A DNA stretch of 64,000 nucleotides from RBG-13-68-16 sp050018455 (GCA_050018455.1 JBEKAA010000013.1:1-64000); one strand, 5' to 3'; positions 1-8,554 are shown, counted from the stretch's first letter. Program-made: numbers and translations. The notes: generated by a model not told the origin, from the sequence alone.

Positions 1-186
1 CTGGAGCGAGCGAGGCTCTGCCTCGCGAGCTCGGGGGTGCGGGGGGCGTGAGGCGCCGGCGGTGTGGGAGGGGTGGCGCCGTGCCCCCCGCGGCAGATGG
101 TCGCCCACCATGCCAGCCACCTCCGCGTTCTCGCGACGAACCCCCACGAATAATCCAGGCTAGAGTAGGGGTGTCAGGAGGAAACG
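1..186. other. Non-coding leader with a GC-rich hairpin
   Basis: No supportable gene is seen here. Positions 10-26 form a hairpin with arms GCGAGGC and GCCTCGC around a 3-nt loop, followed by G-rich low-complexity sequence. It looks like the end of a dispersed GC-rich intergenic repeat entering from outside the window. The last bases carry AGGAGG, the ribosome-binding site of the gene starting at 187. Confidence 0.5.
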
Positions 187-675
187 ATGCTCACCTCGAT
201 TGCGCAGTTCAGCCAGATCTGGAAACACGAGAGCGAGGCGACCGCTCGGGTCCTGGCGGCGCTCACCGATGCGTCCCTCGCCCAGCGGGTCACGCCCCGC
301 GATCGTTCGCTGGGAGACCTTGCGTGGCACCTCGCGACATCGATTCCGGAGATGATGGCCCGGACAGGGCTCACGGTGGCCGGAGGTAATCATCACGCAC
401 CTCCGCCTGTCTCGGCCGATGCGATTCGCGAGGCATATGTGCAGGCGGCGGCCTCGCTCCTGGAGCAGGTGGGCCTGCACTGGACCGACCAGACGCTCAA
501 GGTCGAGGACGACATGTACGGGGAGCGCTGGCCGAGGGGACTGACCTTGCAGGCCCTCGTCTTCCACGAGATCCACCATCGCGGCGCGATGACCGTGCTG
601 ATGCGTCAGGCCGGCCTGACGGTCCCGGGGATCTACGGGCCGAACCGCGAACAGACGGAGAAGATGAAGGGGTGA
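187..675 (+). CDS. DinB-family four-helix-bundle protein
   Basis: A 162-residue soluble protein of the DinB/YfiT-like fold, usual length for that family. The conserved N-terminal helix has a DLAWHLATSIPEM segment and the C-terminal part has a VFHEIHHRGAMTVLMRQAGL segment. The histidines in these two segments are the usual divalent-metal ligands of the fold. Family members include metal-dependent thiol S-transferases and damage-inducible proteins, so the exact reaction cannot be assigned. The ATG has a strong AGGAGG seven nucleotides upstream. The next gene follows after about 60 nt in the same direction, so co-transcription is possible. No export signal is seen. Confidence 0.85.
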   Translation: MLTSIAQFSQIWKHESEATARVLAALTDASLAQRVTPRDRSLGDLAWHLATSIPEMMARTGLTVAGGNHHAPPPVSADAIREAYVQAAASLLEQVGLHWTDQTLKVEDDMYGERWPRGLTLQALVFHEIHHRGAMTVLMRQAGLTVPGIYGPNREQTEKMKG

Positions 676-738
676 CTTCGGGAAGACTCCCAATCGACTT
701 CGGCTGTGGTATTTTTCACATCCCTGGAGGGCGCCGCC

Positions 739-1281
739 ATGCGCGATGCCGTCGAGAAGCTCTGGCCGGAGCTCGAATGGATCAAGGACAACGACCTTCG
801 CGAGAAGGTCACCGAAACTTGGATCCGAGCGTTGCAGCTTTCAACGTTGACGCCTGACGATCTGCGACAGATTCCGTTTACCCTGCTCGTTCCGAACTGT
901 CCGGTGACGTTCATGGAGCACAAGCGTTGCGTCGTGCACATCGCGCGGCGGGCCGCCGAGGCGATGAACGAGTTCATGGGTCACGCGCTTCCCGTCGACA
1001 TGGACACCGTCATCGCCGGCGCCATCCTTGCCGACGTCGGTAAGCTTCTCGAGTACGAAAAGGTCGACGGCAATGTCCGCCCGAGCCAGCGCGGTTCGTA
1101 CCTGCGGCACCCGTTCACCGGTGTGGCGCTGGCGATCGAGGCCGGTGTCCCTGACCGCGTTTGCCACATCATCGCCGCGCACGCCGACGAGGGGAACCTC
1201 GTCAAGCGCTCGACCGAGGCGTACGTGGTCCACCACGCCGATTTCATGAGCTTCCTGCCTTTCAAGAACATGGCCAAGTGA
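739..1281 (+). CDS. HD-domain-like protein with a degenerate HD dyad
   Basis: A 180-residue cytoplasmic protein resembling small HD-domain phosphohydrolases. It has an early histidine (MEHKRCVVHIARRAAE), a segment reading GAILADVGKLLEYE where active members usually have HDxGK, and later histidines in RHPFTGVALA and IIAAHADEG. The usual His of the HD pair is Ala here, so metal binding and hydrolysis may be altered or lost. I chose the ATG at 739 because GGAGGG lies 8-9 nt upstream; a start at 706 in the same frame lacks one. It precedes the MmgE/PrpD-family and homoaconitase-like genes in the same direction, suggesting a shared role, but substrate and activity are unknown. Confidence 0.7.
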   Translation: MRDAVEKLWPELEWIKDNDLREKVTETWIRALQLSTLTPDDLRQIPFTLLVPNCPVTFMEHKRCVVHIARRAAEAMNEFMGHALPVDMDTVIAGAILADVGKLLEYEKVDGNVRPSQRGSYLRHPFTGVALAIEAGVPDRVCHIIAAHADEGNLVKRSTEAYVVHHADFMSFLPFKNMAK

Positions 1282-1283
1282 CA

Positions 1284-1312
1284 GGGGTCCGGGATCCGGG
1301 GTCCGGGGTCCG
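1284..1312. repeat. Short direct repeats of GGGGTCCGG type
   Basis: Three near-identical units of a GGGTCCGG/GGGATCCGG motif run head to tail immediately after the stop codon of the HD-like gene. No hairpin with a U-tract is seen, so it is not a convincing terminator. It resembles low-complexity intergenic filler. Confidence 0.6.
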
Positions 1313-1360
1313 TTCCCCCGCCCACCCCGACGGTCCCGGGGTGCCTGCGAGGGGATCGAG

Positions 1361-2755
1361 ATGACCACCACGACAACGACGACCAACGAGAAGATCACGG
1401 CAACGATGGCCCGCTGGGCCGCCAACGTGAGCTTCGAGGACCTCTCACCGGAGGCGCTCCGCGAAGCGAAGCGCTACCTGCTCGACTCGATCGGCTGCGC
1501 GCTCGGCGGCTACCTGCAGCACGACGTCAAGATCGCCCTGGCGGTTTTCGACGAGATCGCCGGCAAGGGCCCCGCTACCGTCATCGGCTCCGGCAAGAAA
1601 CTGGACGTCGTCTCGGTCGCCCTCCTCAACGCGCTCATGGTGCGCGTGATGGACTACAACGACATCTACTGGAAGCAGGATCCCTCGCACCCGTCCGACA
1701 TCATCCCTGCCGCTATCGCGGCGTGCGAGCGCCAGGGCACGGACGGCCGCGAGCTCGCGGTCGGAATCTGCATCGGCCACGAGTTCGAGCAGCGCCTGTG
1801 CGAGGCCGCGTTCCCCGGCATCCGCGAGCGCGGCTGGCACCACGCGACGCTCACGGCCTTCGTCTCCCCGATCGTCGCGGGGCGTGCCCTGCGCCTCCCC
1901 TGGGAGAAGATCCAGCACGCCATCGGCATCGCGGCCAGCCACCACGCGACCCTCGGCGCCGTCACCGCCGGCAAGCTCACCATGATGAAGAACACCGTGG
2001 ACCCGATGGCGACGCAGGCCGGCGTGTTCGCGGCGCTCCTCGCGGAGAAGGGGTACACGGGCCCGGAGCACGTCATCGAGGGCAAGGAGGGGCTCGTCCA
2101 CTGCTTCGGTCCCGAGTGGAGGCTCAACATCCTCACCGACGGGCTCGGGCGGTCGTGGCGGATCACGAAGTGCGGGATGAAGGCCTTCCCGACCGAGGCG
2201 CTGACCCACGCACCGATCTCCGCGGTGCTCGACATCGTCAAGACCAACGACCTCAAGCCGCGCGACGTCGCGGAGGTTCACATCCGTTCCCTGCACAAGG
2301 CTGCGGACATCCTCGCAGACCCGTCGAAGTACGACCCTCGCAGCAAGGAGACGGCGGACCACTCGCTTCCCTACGTGATCGCCGCCGCCATCGTGGACCG
2401 CAACGTCACCCCCGCCCAGTTCACCGAGGCCAGGATCATGGACCCGGTCATCCGCGAGCAGCTCCACAAGGTCAAAGTGGTGGCCGACCCCGAGGTCGAG
2501 AAGCTCTTCCCCGCACTGCAGCGCGTCATCGTCAAGCTGACCACAACCGACGGGCGGACGTTCGACAAGCAGCTCGACTACCCGAAGGGCGACCCCCGCA
2601 ACCCGCTGTCCGACGCGGAAGTCGAGGCGAAGTTCGACGCGCTCGCTGAGCCCGTGCTCACCAAGGACGGCAGGGCTCGCGTGAAGGAGACGGTGTGGAA
2701 CCTCGAGAAGCTGGCGTCGGTGACGAAGCTGATGGAGATGCTCAAAGCGAGTTGA
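1361..2755 (+). CDS. MmgE/PrpD-family protein (2-methylcitrate dehydratase-like)
   Basis: A 464-residue protein matching the MmgE/PrpD family over its full length. The N-terminal all-helical domain includes YLLDSIGCALGG, the region around DYNDIYW and HPSDIIPAAIA is the family signature, and the C-terminal lid domain follows from about residue 270. Characterised members are 2-methylcitrate dehydratase (propionate catabolism) and cis-aconitate decarboxylase. The family needs no Fe-S cluster, and none is suggested here. The ATG is preceded by GAGGGG at about 6 nt. A large aconitase-superfamily gene follows in the same direction after a 106-nt spacer, hinting at successive dehydration and hydration of one tricarboxylic acid. 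No methylcitrate synthase or methylisocitrate lyase gene is in the window. Confidence 0.85.
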   Translation: MTTTTTTTNEKITATMARWAANVSFEDLSPEALREAKRYLLDSIGCALGGYLQHDVKIALAVFDEIAGKGPATVIGSGKKLDVVSVALLNALMVRVMDYNDIYWKQDPSHPSDIIPAAIAACERQGTDGRELAVGICIGHEFEQRLCEAAFPGIRERGWHHATLTAFVSPIVAGRALRLPWEKIQHAIGIAASHHATLGAVTAGKLTMMKNTVDPMATQAGVFAALLAEKGYTGPEHVIEGKEGLVHCFGPEWRLNILTDGLGRSWRITKCGMKAFPTEALTHAPISAVLDIVKTNDLKPRDVAEVHIRSLHKAADILADPSKYDPRSKETADHSLPYVIAAAIVDRNVTPAQFTEARIMDPVIREQLHKVKVVADPEVEKLFPALQRVIVKLTTTDGRTFDKQLDYPKGDPRNPLSDAEVEAKFDALAEPVLTKDGRARVKETVWNLEKLASVTKLMEMLKAS

Positions 2756-2840
2756 CAGTCAACAGTTGACAGTCGACAGTTCGAGGCTGTAATCCTCTCT
2801 GCTTCTGACTGTTGACTGTGAACTGTGAACTGTCAACTCG
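2751..2840. repeat. Long imperfect inverted repeat of GACAGTTGACAGT units
   Basis: The left arm (2751-2783) and right arm (2806-2840) are imperfect reverse complements built from repeated CAGTTGACAGT-like units around a roughly 22-nt loop. The left arm includes the TGA stop of the MmgE/PrpD gene. Folded in RNA it would make a stem of about 30 bp between the two genes. It could act as a processing or attenuating hairpin, or be a dispersed repeat; I see no U-tract. Confidence 0.7.
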
Positions 2841-2861
2841 TGTGGGTGGGAGGAGGAAACC

Positions 2862-4805
2862 ATGGGTCAGACCATCGTCGAGAAGATCGCTCAGTCACAC
2901 ATGGCCGAGGGACCGGACCGCGCCCTGCGCGCGGGGGACTTCCTCTCGATTCGGCCCCACCACGTGATGACCCACGACAACACCTCGGCTGTCATGTCGA
3001 AGTTCAGGGGGATCGGCGCGGCGCGCATGGCCGACCCCGGACAGCCGGTATTCGCGCTCGACCACGACATCCAGAACACCACCGAGGAGAACCTCGGAAA
3101 GTACCGCAAGATCGAGGCTTTCGCCAGGGAGCACGGCGTCGACTTCTACCCCGCCGGCGCCGGCATCGGTCACCAGATCATGTGCGAGCAAGGGTATGTG
3201 CTGCCGGGCTCGTTCGTCGTCGCGTCCGACTCCCATTCCAACATGTACGGCGCGCTCGGCGCGGTCGGCACGCCCGTCGTCCGCACCGACGCGGCGGCGA
3301 TTTGGGCGACGGGCACGTTCTGGTGGTCGGTTCCGCGCACCGTGCAGGTCGTCCTCAAGGGCGCCCTCCGGCCCGGCGTGACCGGCAAGGACGTGATCAT
3401 CACCCTGTGCGGCTTGTACAACAAGGAGGAGGTCCTCAACGCCGCCGTCGAGTTCTCCGGCAGAGGCGTGGCCTCCCTCTCCATGGATTCCCGAATGGCG
3501 ATCGCGAACATGTCCACCGAGTGGGGAGCGCTCGTCGGCTGGTTCCCCGTGGACGCGACGACGATCGAATGGCTCAACGCGCGCCGCCAGCACCTGGCGT
3601 CGCGCGGCATCGAGAGGTTCACGCCGGATGACCTCAAGGTCTGGGCGACGCGGCCGCCTGCGCCGGACCCCGACGCCGCGTACGCGGCCCGCATCGAGTT
3701 GAACCTGGGTGAGGTCACGCCGCACGTCTCCGGTCCCGACACCGTGTTCGTGATGCAACCGCTCGCAGAGATTGCCCCAAAGAAGGTGGCCGTCCAGAAA
3801 GCGTATCTCCTGTCGTGCGTCAACTCGCGCGCCGAGGACCTCGCGGAAGTCGCTGCCGTGCTCAAGGGAAGGAAAGTCGCCCCGGCGGTCAAGTTCTACC
3901 TCGCGGCCGCCAGCAAGGAGATCCAGGAAGGCGCCGAGCGGTCCGGGGTGTGGAAGACGATCGTCGACGCCGGCGCCATCGCGCTGCCTCCCGCGTGCGG
4001 CGCGTGCATCGGGCTCGGCACCGGCCTGCTCGAGCCGGGGGAGGTCGGGATCTCCGCCACCAACCGAAACTTCAAAGGCCGCATGGGGTCCCGCGACGCC
4101 AAGTGCTACCTGGCGAGCCCGGCCGTGGTGGCTGCCTCCGCAGTCGCCGGCTACATCACGGCCCCTCAGGAATGGGACCTCGTAGCCCCCGCGAGGCGCT
4201 GGACCGAACTCGCGGAGCCCGCCGCGAAGGCCGAGAAGGTCGAGATCCTCGAAGGGTTCCCGGCGAAGCTTGTCGGCCGCCTCGCGTTTCTCCCGCAGGA
4301 CAACCTCAACACCGACGGGATCTACGGGAAGGACTACACGTACCGCGAGGATATGACGCGCGAGATGATGGCCAAGGTCGTCATGGAAAACTACGATCCC
4401 GAGTTCGCCGCCCGCGCACAGGCGGGGGACGTCATCGTCGGCGGCTTCAACTTCGGCACCGGCTCATCGCGCGAGCAGGCCGTCACCGCGCTGCAGGCCA
4501 AGGGGATCCCCCTCGTCATCGCCGGCAGCTTCTCCCAGACGTATCTTCGGAACGCCTTCAACAACGGGTTCCTCTGCATCGAGACCCCCGCGTTCGTCAA
4601 GCACCTGAAGGAGACGTTCACCGCGGAAGTCGGCGGAAAGGTCCGTACGATCATTCCCGGCGACGAAGTCACCATCGACTTCACAACTTCAACGCTCGTG
4701 TATCGCGAGAGGAGCTTCGCCTTTCCCGCGCTTGGCTCGGTGCCCCAGTCGCTTGTGGTCGCCGGCGGCGTCGAGAATCTGGTCCGAAGGCAGCTCGCAA
4801 CGTAG
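2862..4805 (+). CDS. Homoaconitase-like (fused LeuC/LeuD-type) hydro-lyase
   Basis: A 647-residue single-chain member of the aconitase/isopropylmalate isomerase superfamily. The catalytic domain has SDSHSNMYGALG and the 4Fe-4S ligands Cys in LSCVNSRAED and two Cys in PPACGACIGLG. The swivel domain carries NFGTGSSREQA at about residue 530. The stretch from SDSHSNMYG through TDAAAIWATG to NMSTEWGAL closely resembles fungal homoaconitase (Lys4) as I remember it. In yeast that enzyme interconverts homocitrate and homoisocitrate via homoaconitate. A bacterial role in lysine synthesis is doubtful because dapF lies 2 kb away. Pairing with the MmgE/PrpD gene suggests a related tricarboxylate. GGAGGAGGAAACC precedes the ATG. 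Confidence 0.85.
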   Translation: MGQTIVEKIAQSHMAEGPDRALRAGDFLSIRPHHVMTHDNTSAVMSKFRGIGAARMADPGQPVFALDHDIQNTTEENLGKYRKIEAFAREHGVDFYPAGAGIGHQIMCEQGYVLPGSFVVASDSHSNMYGALGAVGTPVVRTDAAAIWATGTFWWSVPRTVQVVLKGALRPGVTGKDVIITLCGLYNKEEVLNAAVEFSGRGVASLSMDSRMAIANMSTEWGALVGWFPVDATTIEWLNARRQHLASRGIERFTPDDLKVWATRPPAPDPDAAYAARIELNLGEVTPHVSGPDTVFVMQPLAEIAPKKVAVQKAYLLSCVNSRAEDLAEVAAVLKGRKVAPAVKFYLAAASKEIQEGAERSGVWKTIVDAGAIALPPACGACIGLGTGLLEPGEVGISATNRNFKGRMGSRDAKCYLASPAVVAASAVAGYITAPQEWDLVAPARRWTELAEPAAKAEKVEILEGFPAKLVGRLAFLPQDNLNTDGIYGKDYTYREDMTREMMAKVVMENYDPEFAARAQAGDVIVGGFNFGTGSSREQAVTALQAKGIPLVIAGSFSQTYLRNAFNNGFLCIETPAFVKHLKETFTAEVGGKVRTIIPGDEVTIDFTTSTLVYRERSFAFPALGSVPQSLVVAGGVENLVRRQLAT

Positions 4806-4817
4806 GCGTCGCGGCGC

Positions 4818-6212
4818 TCAGTCGGTGAGCGCTTCCTGCACGATCCTGGATGGATGGGCCGCGCCGAACTCGCCCTCCCAGCGCGCCACGACGACCGTGG
4901 CGAGGCAGTTGCCGAGGACGTTGGTCGATGTGCGCGCCATGTCCATCAGCTCGTCGATCCCCAGAATGATGAAGATCGGTTCGACCGGCAGGTGGAAGGA
5001 GGCGGCCGTGCCGAGCAGGATGACGAGCGACGCGCGCGGGACGCCGGCGACGCCCTTGCTGGTGAGCATCAGCGTGAACACCATCAGGAGCTGCTGGCCG
5101 AAGCTCATGTGGATCCCCGCGGCCTGGGCCACGAAGACGGAGGCGAGCGAGAGGTAAAGCGTGGTGCCGTCGAGGTTGAAGCTGTACCCCGTCGGCATCA
5201 CGAAGGCCACGATCTTGCGCGGCACGCCGATCGCTTCCATGGCCTCCATGGCCCGCGGCAGCGCCGCCTCGGAGGACGTGGTCGCGAACGCCAGCGACAC
5301 CGGCTCGGCGACCGCGGCGATGAACTTCCGGATCGGCACCCGGGCGATGAGCGCGACGGGCAGCAGCACGACCAGGATGAACACGATGAGGGCGGCGTAG
5401 AGCGTCGCCAGCAGCTTGGCCAGGTTCACGAGGACCCCGAGACCCATGTGGCCGACCGTGTACGCGATCGCGGCGCCCACTCCAATCGGCGCAAACATCA
5501 TCACGATGTTGGTGAACTTGAACATCGTTTCGGCAAGGCTCTCCGCGAACGACAGCATCGGCCTGCGCTTGGCTTCCGGCAACATCGCCAGGGCAACCCC
5601 GAAGAGGAGCGAGAACACCACGACCTGGAGAACCTCGCCCTCGGCGATCGACTTTGCGATGTTCTCCGGGAAGATGTGCTGGATGATCTCGGAGGCGCTC
5701 TTCTGGACCGCCTTGATCTCCTCGGTCTTCGGCGCCGGGGGAAGGTTGATGCCCCGCCCGGCCTGCGACAGGTTGATCGCGGCGAGGCCGATGAAGAGCG
5801 CGACCGTCGTGACGATCTCGAAATAGACGAGCGCCTTCACGCCCATCCGGCCGACCTGCTTGAGGTCCGAATGCCCGGCGACGCCCACCACCAGCGTCGC
5901 GAACAGCAGGGGGGCGATGATCGTCTTGATCATCCGCAGGAAGACCAGGGAGAGCGTGCGCAGGTTGACCGCCACCGCGGGCAGGTCATGGCCGATCTCG
6001 GCGCCCACCACCATGCTGACGAGGATCCAGGTCGTCAGCGACCGGCGTTTCAGGCCGTATGCGACGAGCCCTGCAATTGCGAGCCAGCGCGAGGCAACCA
6101 CGATCTCCGACGGGATGGCGAAGAGGCCGGTGGTCTTGAGCGCGGCCAGCACCGCCGCCAGCGTGAGCGTCGCGAGCAGGAACGGGACGGTCCAGCGCTT
6201 CCACCGGTGCAT
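4818..6212 (-). CDS. DctA-type dicarboxylate/amino acid:cation symporter
   Basis: A 464-residue inner-membrane transporter of the DAACS family (DctA/GltP fold). The hairpin motif TTSSEAALP, the substrate-binding helix segment PTGYSFNLDGTTLYL and the SKGVAGVPRAS hairpin are all present. The GYSFNLDGT form is typical of C4-dicarboxylate carriers such as DctA rather than glutamate carriers. About eight transmembrane helices are expected. I chose the ATG at 6212, where GGAGG sits 4 nt upstream; an in-frame upstream ATG would add a non-hydrophobic 19-residue tail. It converges on the homoaconitase-like gene with only 12 nt between stop codons, fitting a local theme of organic-acid metabolism. Confidence 0.88.
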   Translation of the reverse strand: MHRWKRWTVPFLLATLTLAAVLAALKTTGLFAIPSEIVVASRWLAIAGLVAYGLKRRSLTTWILVSMVVGAEIGHDLPAVAVNLRTLSLVFLRMIKTIIAPLLFATLVVGVAGHSDLKQVGRMGVKALVYFEIVTTVALFIGLAAINLSQAGRGINLPPAPKTEEIKAVQKSASEIIQHIFPENIAKSIAEGEVLQVVVFSLLFGVALAMLPEAKRRPMLSFAESLAETMFKFTNIVMMFAPIGVGAAIAYTVGHMGLGVLVNLAKLLATLYAALIVFILVVLLPVALIARVPIRKFIAAVAEPVSLAFATTSSEAALPRAMEAMEAIGVPRKIVAFVMPTGYSFNLDGTTLYLSLASVFVAQAAGIHMSFGQQLLMVFTLMLTSKGVAGVPRASLVILLGTAASFHLPVEPIFIILGIDELMDMARTSTNVLGNCLATVVVARWEGEFGAAHPSRIVQEALTD

Positions 6213-6668
6213 GCGGCCTCCGCACCACCCCGCGCGTGATGCTCCGCCAGTGTAATTGGAAAACCCCACATGGTGCCAGCGCGACGAGGAGCTTCGAGTT
6301 GGAGGGCTTCTCGCCTTCCTTCGTGAGGCTCACGCCCTAGAGTGCCGTGCTCTCGTCCAACGCGAGGATTGTGATGCTCGCTGCGATCCACGGCGCACGC
6401 CGGTTCCATTTTCGAAGCGGATCCTCGAACGACCTCACCACATCGCCACCTTCTGTAGCTCTCATGGCGTGCCTCTCCGTCCCCGCCGACCGAACGGGCC
6501 AGACGGACGGGACGGTTCCAGTGGCCCTCCACCAGAACTTCGAACGCTTTCCGGTTTACGTCGAGGGCCGTTCGCACCGGATCAGCGGTCGTCGTGTCCA
6601 CGCCCGTTAGAGTCTCGCGAAGGGTCGTTTCGTGTACGCCCACCCCGACGGCGGTTGGGACGAAACTC
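6213..6668. other. 456-bp gap between the symporter and dapF
   Basis: No gene with family support is seen. One 42-codon reading frame on the minus strand (6337-6465) is listed separately at low confidence. The sequence is somewhat less GC-rich than its surroundings. The other open frames are long but have no recognisable motif or ribosome-binding site, so this may be decayed coding sequence or a regulatory spacer. Confidence 0.4.
6337..6465 (-). CDS. Possible 42-residue small protein
   Basis: An ATG preceded by GGAGAGG (6-nt spacing) opens a 42-codon frame ending in TAG. The product has a basic and aromatic middle (residues 17-26, PLRKWNRRAPW) followed by a short hydrophobic stretch, IAASITILAL, which is too short for a confident membrane helix. 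There is no homologue I recognise. It lies upstream of the symporter on the same strand, 125 nt before its start. It may be chance in a high-GC region. Confidence 0.2.
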   Translation of the reverse strand: MRATEGGDVVRSFEDPLRKWNRRAPWIAASITILALDESTAL

Positions 6669-7496
6669 TCAGCTCGGTTCACCGGCCAGCAGTTCCGGCC
6701 GGATCGTCCCTTCCGCGACCCACTCCGCCGGCCCCGAGAACCGTACCGGACATTCCGGCGGGGCGCCCAGCGGCTCGACCGTAAGAGCCCGACCCGAGGC
6801 GGTCCGCACCAGCACCGGAGCGGCGACCCACCCGTCGGCAAGCGCGATGACGGCGGCGGCCGCGTCGCCGGAGCCGCACGACAGAGTTTCGCCCTCGATC
6901 CCGCGCTCCCAGGAGCGCACGGCCAGATCATGGGGCCCGGCCACGAACGCGAAGCTCACGTTCGCCCCGCCGGCGGGGAGATCCGGGTGAGCGCGAAGCG
7001 CAGGGGCGAACGGCGCGAGGGGCCGCTGCCAGAAGTCCGCCCAATCCACACGCACGATCAGGTGTGGGACCCCGACGACCAGGAATCGCCCGCGCGCGGG
7101 CGCGCCGGGGACTGCCAGCTCCTGCCACGGCCGCACGCCCTCCGGCGCCGGCAGGCGCAACGTGACCCGCACGCCCTCGACGACTGCCGGGATGGCGGCG
7201 TGGCCGGTTTGGAGGACCATCTCGCGCCACCCCCACCTCGCCGCGATGAAGCTCGCGGCGCAGCGCGTGCCGTTGGCGCAGAACTCGGCTTCGGACCCGT
7301 CGCTGTTCCAGTAGTCGAGTCGCGCGGCCGATGCGCCGGTGGGAGTCACCAGGAGGACACCGTCGGCGCCCACGCCGAAACGGCGGTGGCAGAGGCGGGG
7401 GACCGCGGCCCGGAGTCTGCTCGCCAGATCCGGCTCCGCACGTCCGTCGAAGATAAGAAAGTCGTTTCCGGCGCCGTGGAGCTTGGCGAATCTCAC
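6669..7496 (-). CDS. dapF: Diaminopimelate epimerase
   Basis: DapF converts LL- to meso-diaminopimelate, the last step before peptidoglycan cross-linking precursor and lysine. The 275-residue product starts FAKLHGAGNDFLIFDG and carries both catalytic cysteines, in FCANGTRCAASF and TLSCGSGDAAAAV. The two-domain length is normal. The start is the GTG at 7496, overlapping the TGA of the upstream lipoprotein gene as GTGA, so translation is probably coupled to it. A much longer frame exists upstream but lies inside the lipoprotein gene and lacks homology. Its presence indicates the DAP route to lysine, which bears on the homoaconitase-like gene 2 kb away. Confidence 0.93.
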   Translation of the reverse strand: MRFAKLHGAGNDFLIFDGRAEPDLASRLRAAVPRLCHRRFGVGADGVLLVTPTGASAARLDYWNSDGSEAEFCANGTRCAASFIAARWGWREMVLQTGHAAIPAVVEGVRVTLRLPAPEGVRPWQELAVPGAPARGRFLVVGVPHLIVRVDWADFWQRPLAPFAPALRAHPDLPAGGANVSFAFVAGPHDLAVRSWERGIEGETLSCGSGDAAAAVIALADGWVAAPVLVRTASGRALTVEPLGAPPECPVRFSGPAEWVAEGTIRPELLAGEPS

Positions 7497-8545
7497 GTCC
7501 CTGACCGCACCTTGCAGTACACGGCGTCGGACTGGTTCCCCGCGACGTCCATGGCCTTGACTGCATACTCGACCACGCCCGACGGGGGCGACGCGTCGGC
7601 GTACTCGGTCCCCTTGAAAACCTCCTCCAGGTGGTCCCACGCCCCATCGCCGATCCGCCGAAAGATCTTGTACCGGACGTCCTGCTCCGGCGACGCATCC
7701 CACCGCAAGCGAACAAGACCCGGCTCAGGCAGGCAAATGAGAGAGGTCACCGGAGGTGGGGGGTAGATGTCCGGGTACGGAACTTCGACAGAATCGGTCG
7801 GTGGACTCGCGGTCGACATCGCGGTCTTGACGAACGAGCGCACCCTGTACCACCAGGTCTGCCCCTGCTCGGCCTTCGCGTCGAGAAAGCTCGGCTTTTC
7901 AATCCCGATCGGTGGCTGGGCCTCCCAGGCGGCGTTCTTCGAGGCCCGACGCTCCACCACGTAAACCACACCGGGGACTGGATCCCAGGAAAGCGCGATG
8001 CCGTCCGCACGCGGCTCGGGGACAAGAGACGTGGGAGTCGTGGGTACCGGTTGCGGCTGCCAGGTCAGGAAATTCGAGAGTGCCGAGGTCGTGCCGTCCT
8101 TGCGGCGCGACCGGACGGCGTACCAGAGTGTCGGCGGTGAGGTTCCCGGGGACACCTCGGGCAGCTTTTCCCGATAGGTCAGCGACTTGCCCCGCGTCGC
8201 CGTTTGCAGGGATTCCCCTTCGAGGCGCACGGCCAGCTTGCCGCGCCCGAGCATGAGCTGCCGCCGCAGATCTTCACCGGCCGGCCCGGTGCCGACCTGC
8301 TCCTGGCCGGGAGCCAGCTGGAGCTGCCATACCTCCACCCGGACGAGGTCGTTGAGCGGCCGACCGCCTCTGGTGAGTTGGGGGTACGTCCAGCTCAAGA
8401 CGAGGTCGGCCCCGTCCTGATAGCCCCAGAGATCGGTGGTCGTCTCCGGCACCTCAATGATGGGGGGAAGCGGCACGGACTTCCGGCCGCACGCGGGGAG
8501 CAGCACTATCACGGCGAGCAGAACCAACGTTCGGACGGTTCGCAT
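7493..8545 (-). CDS. Lipoprotein with fibronectin type III-like domains
   Basis: A 350-residue predicted lipoprotein. The N-terminus is a short basic segment, a hydrophobic helix and a lipobox LPAC with the acylated cysteine at residue 19. The mature part looks like tandem beta-sandwich domains of the fibronectin III type. Repeated elements such as ADLVLSWTYP, GIALSWDPVPGVVYVVERR and GLVRLRWDASPEQDVRYKIFRR mark three successive domains. It is probably a cell-envelope adhesion or scaffold protein with no known enzyme function. It overlaps dapF by 4 nt. No Shine-Dalgarno sequence is visible; a TACAGT hexamer lies 9 nt before the ATG. Confidence 0.8.
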   Translation of the reverse strand: MRTVRTLVLLAVIVLLPACGRKSVPLPPIIEVPETTTDLWGYQDGADLVLSWTYPQLTRGGRPLNDLVRVEVWQLQLAPGQEQVGTGPAGEDLRRQLMLGRGKLAVRLEGESLQTATRGKSLTYREKLPEVSPGTSPPTLWYAVRSRRKDGTTSALSNFLTWQPQPVPTTPTSLVPEPRADGIALSWDPVPGVVYVVERRASKNAAWEAQPPIGIEKPSFLDAKAEQGQTWWYRVRSFVKTAMSTASPPTDSVEVPYPDIYPPPPVTSLICLPEPGLVRLRWDASPEQDVRYKIFRRIGDGAWDHLEEVFKGTEYADASPPSGVVEYAVKAMDVAGNQSDAVYCKVRSGT

Positions 8546-8554
8546 CGGATGTCA

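Noticed and set aside
6050..6931. A long continuous minus-strand frame crossing the symporter-dapF gap
   Set aside because: It overlaps dapF and the symporter in another frame and its product resembles no family; treated as a high-GC artefact.
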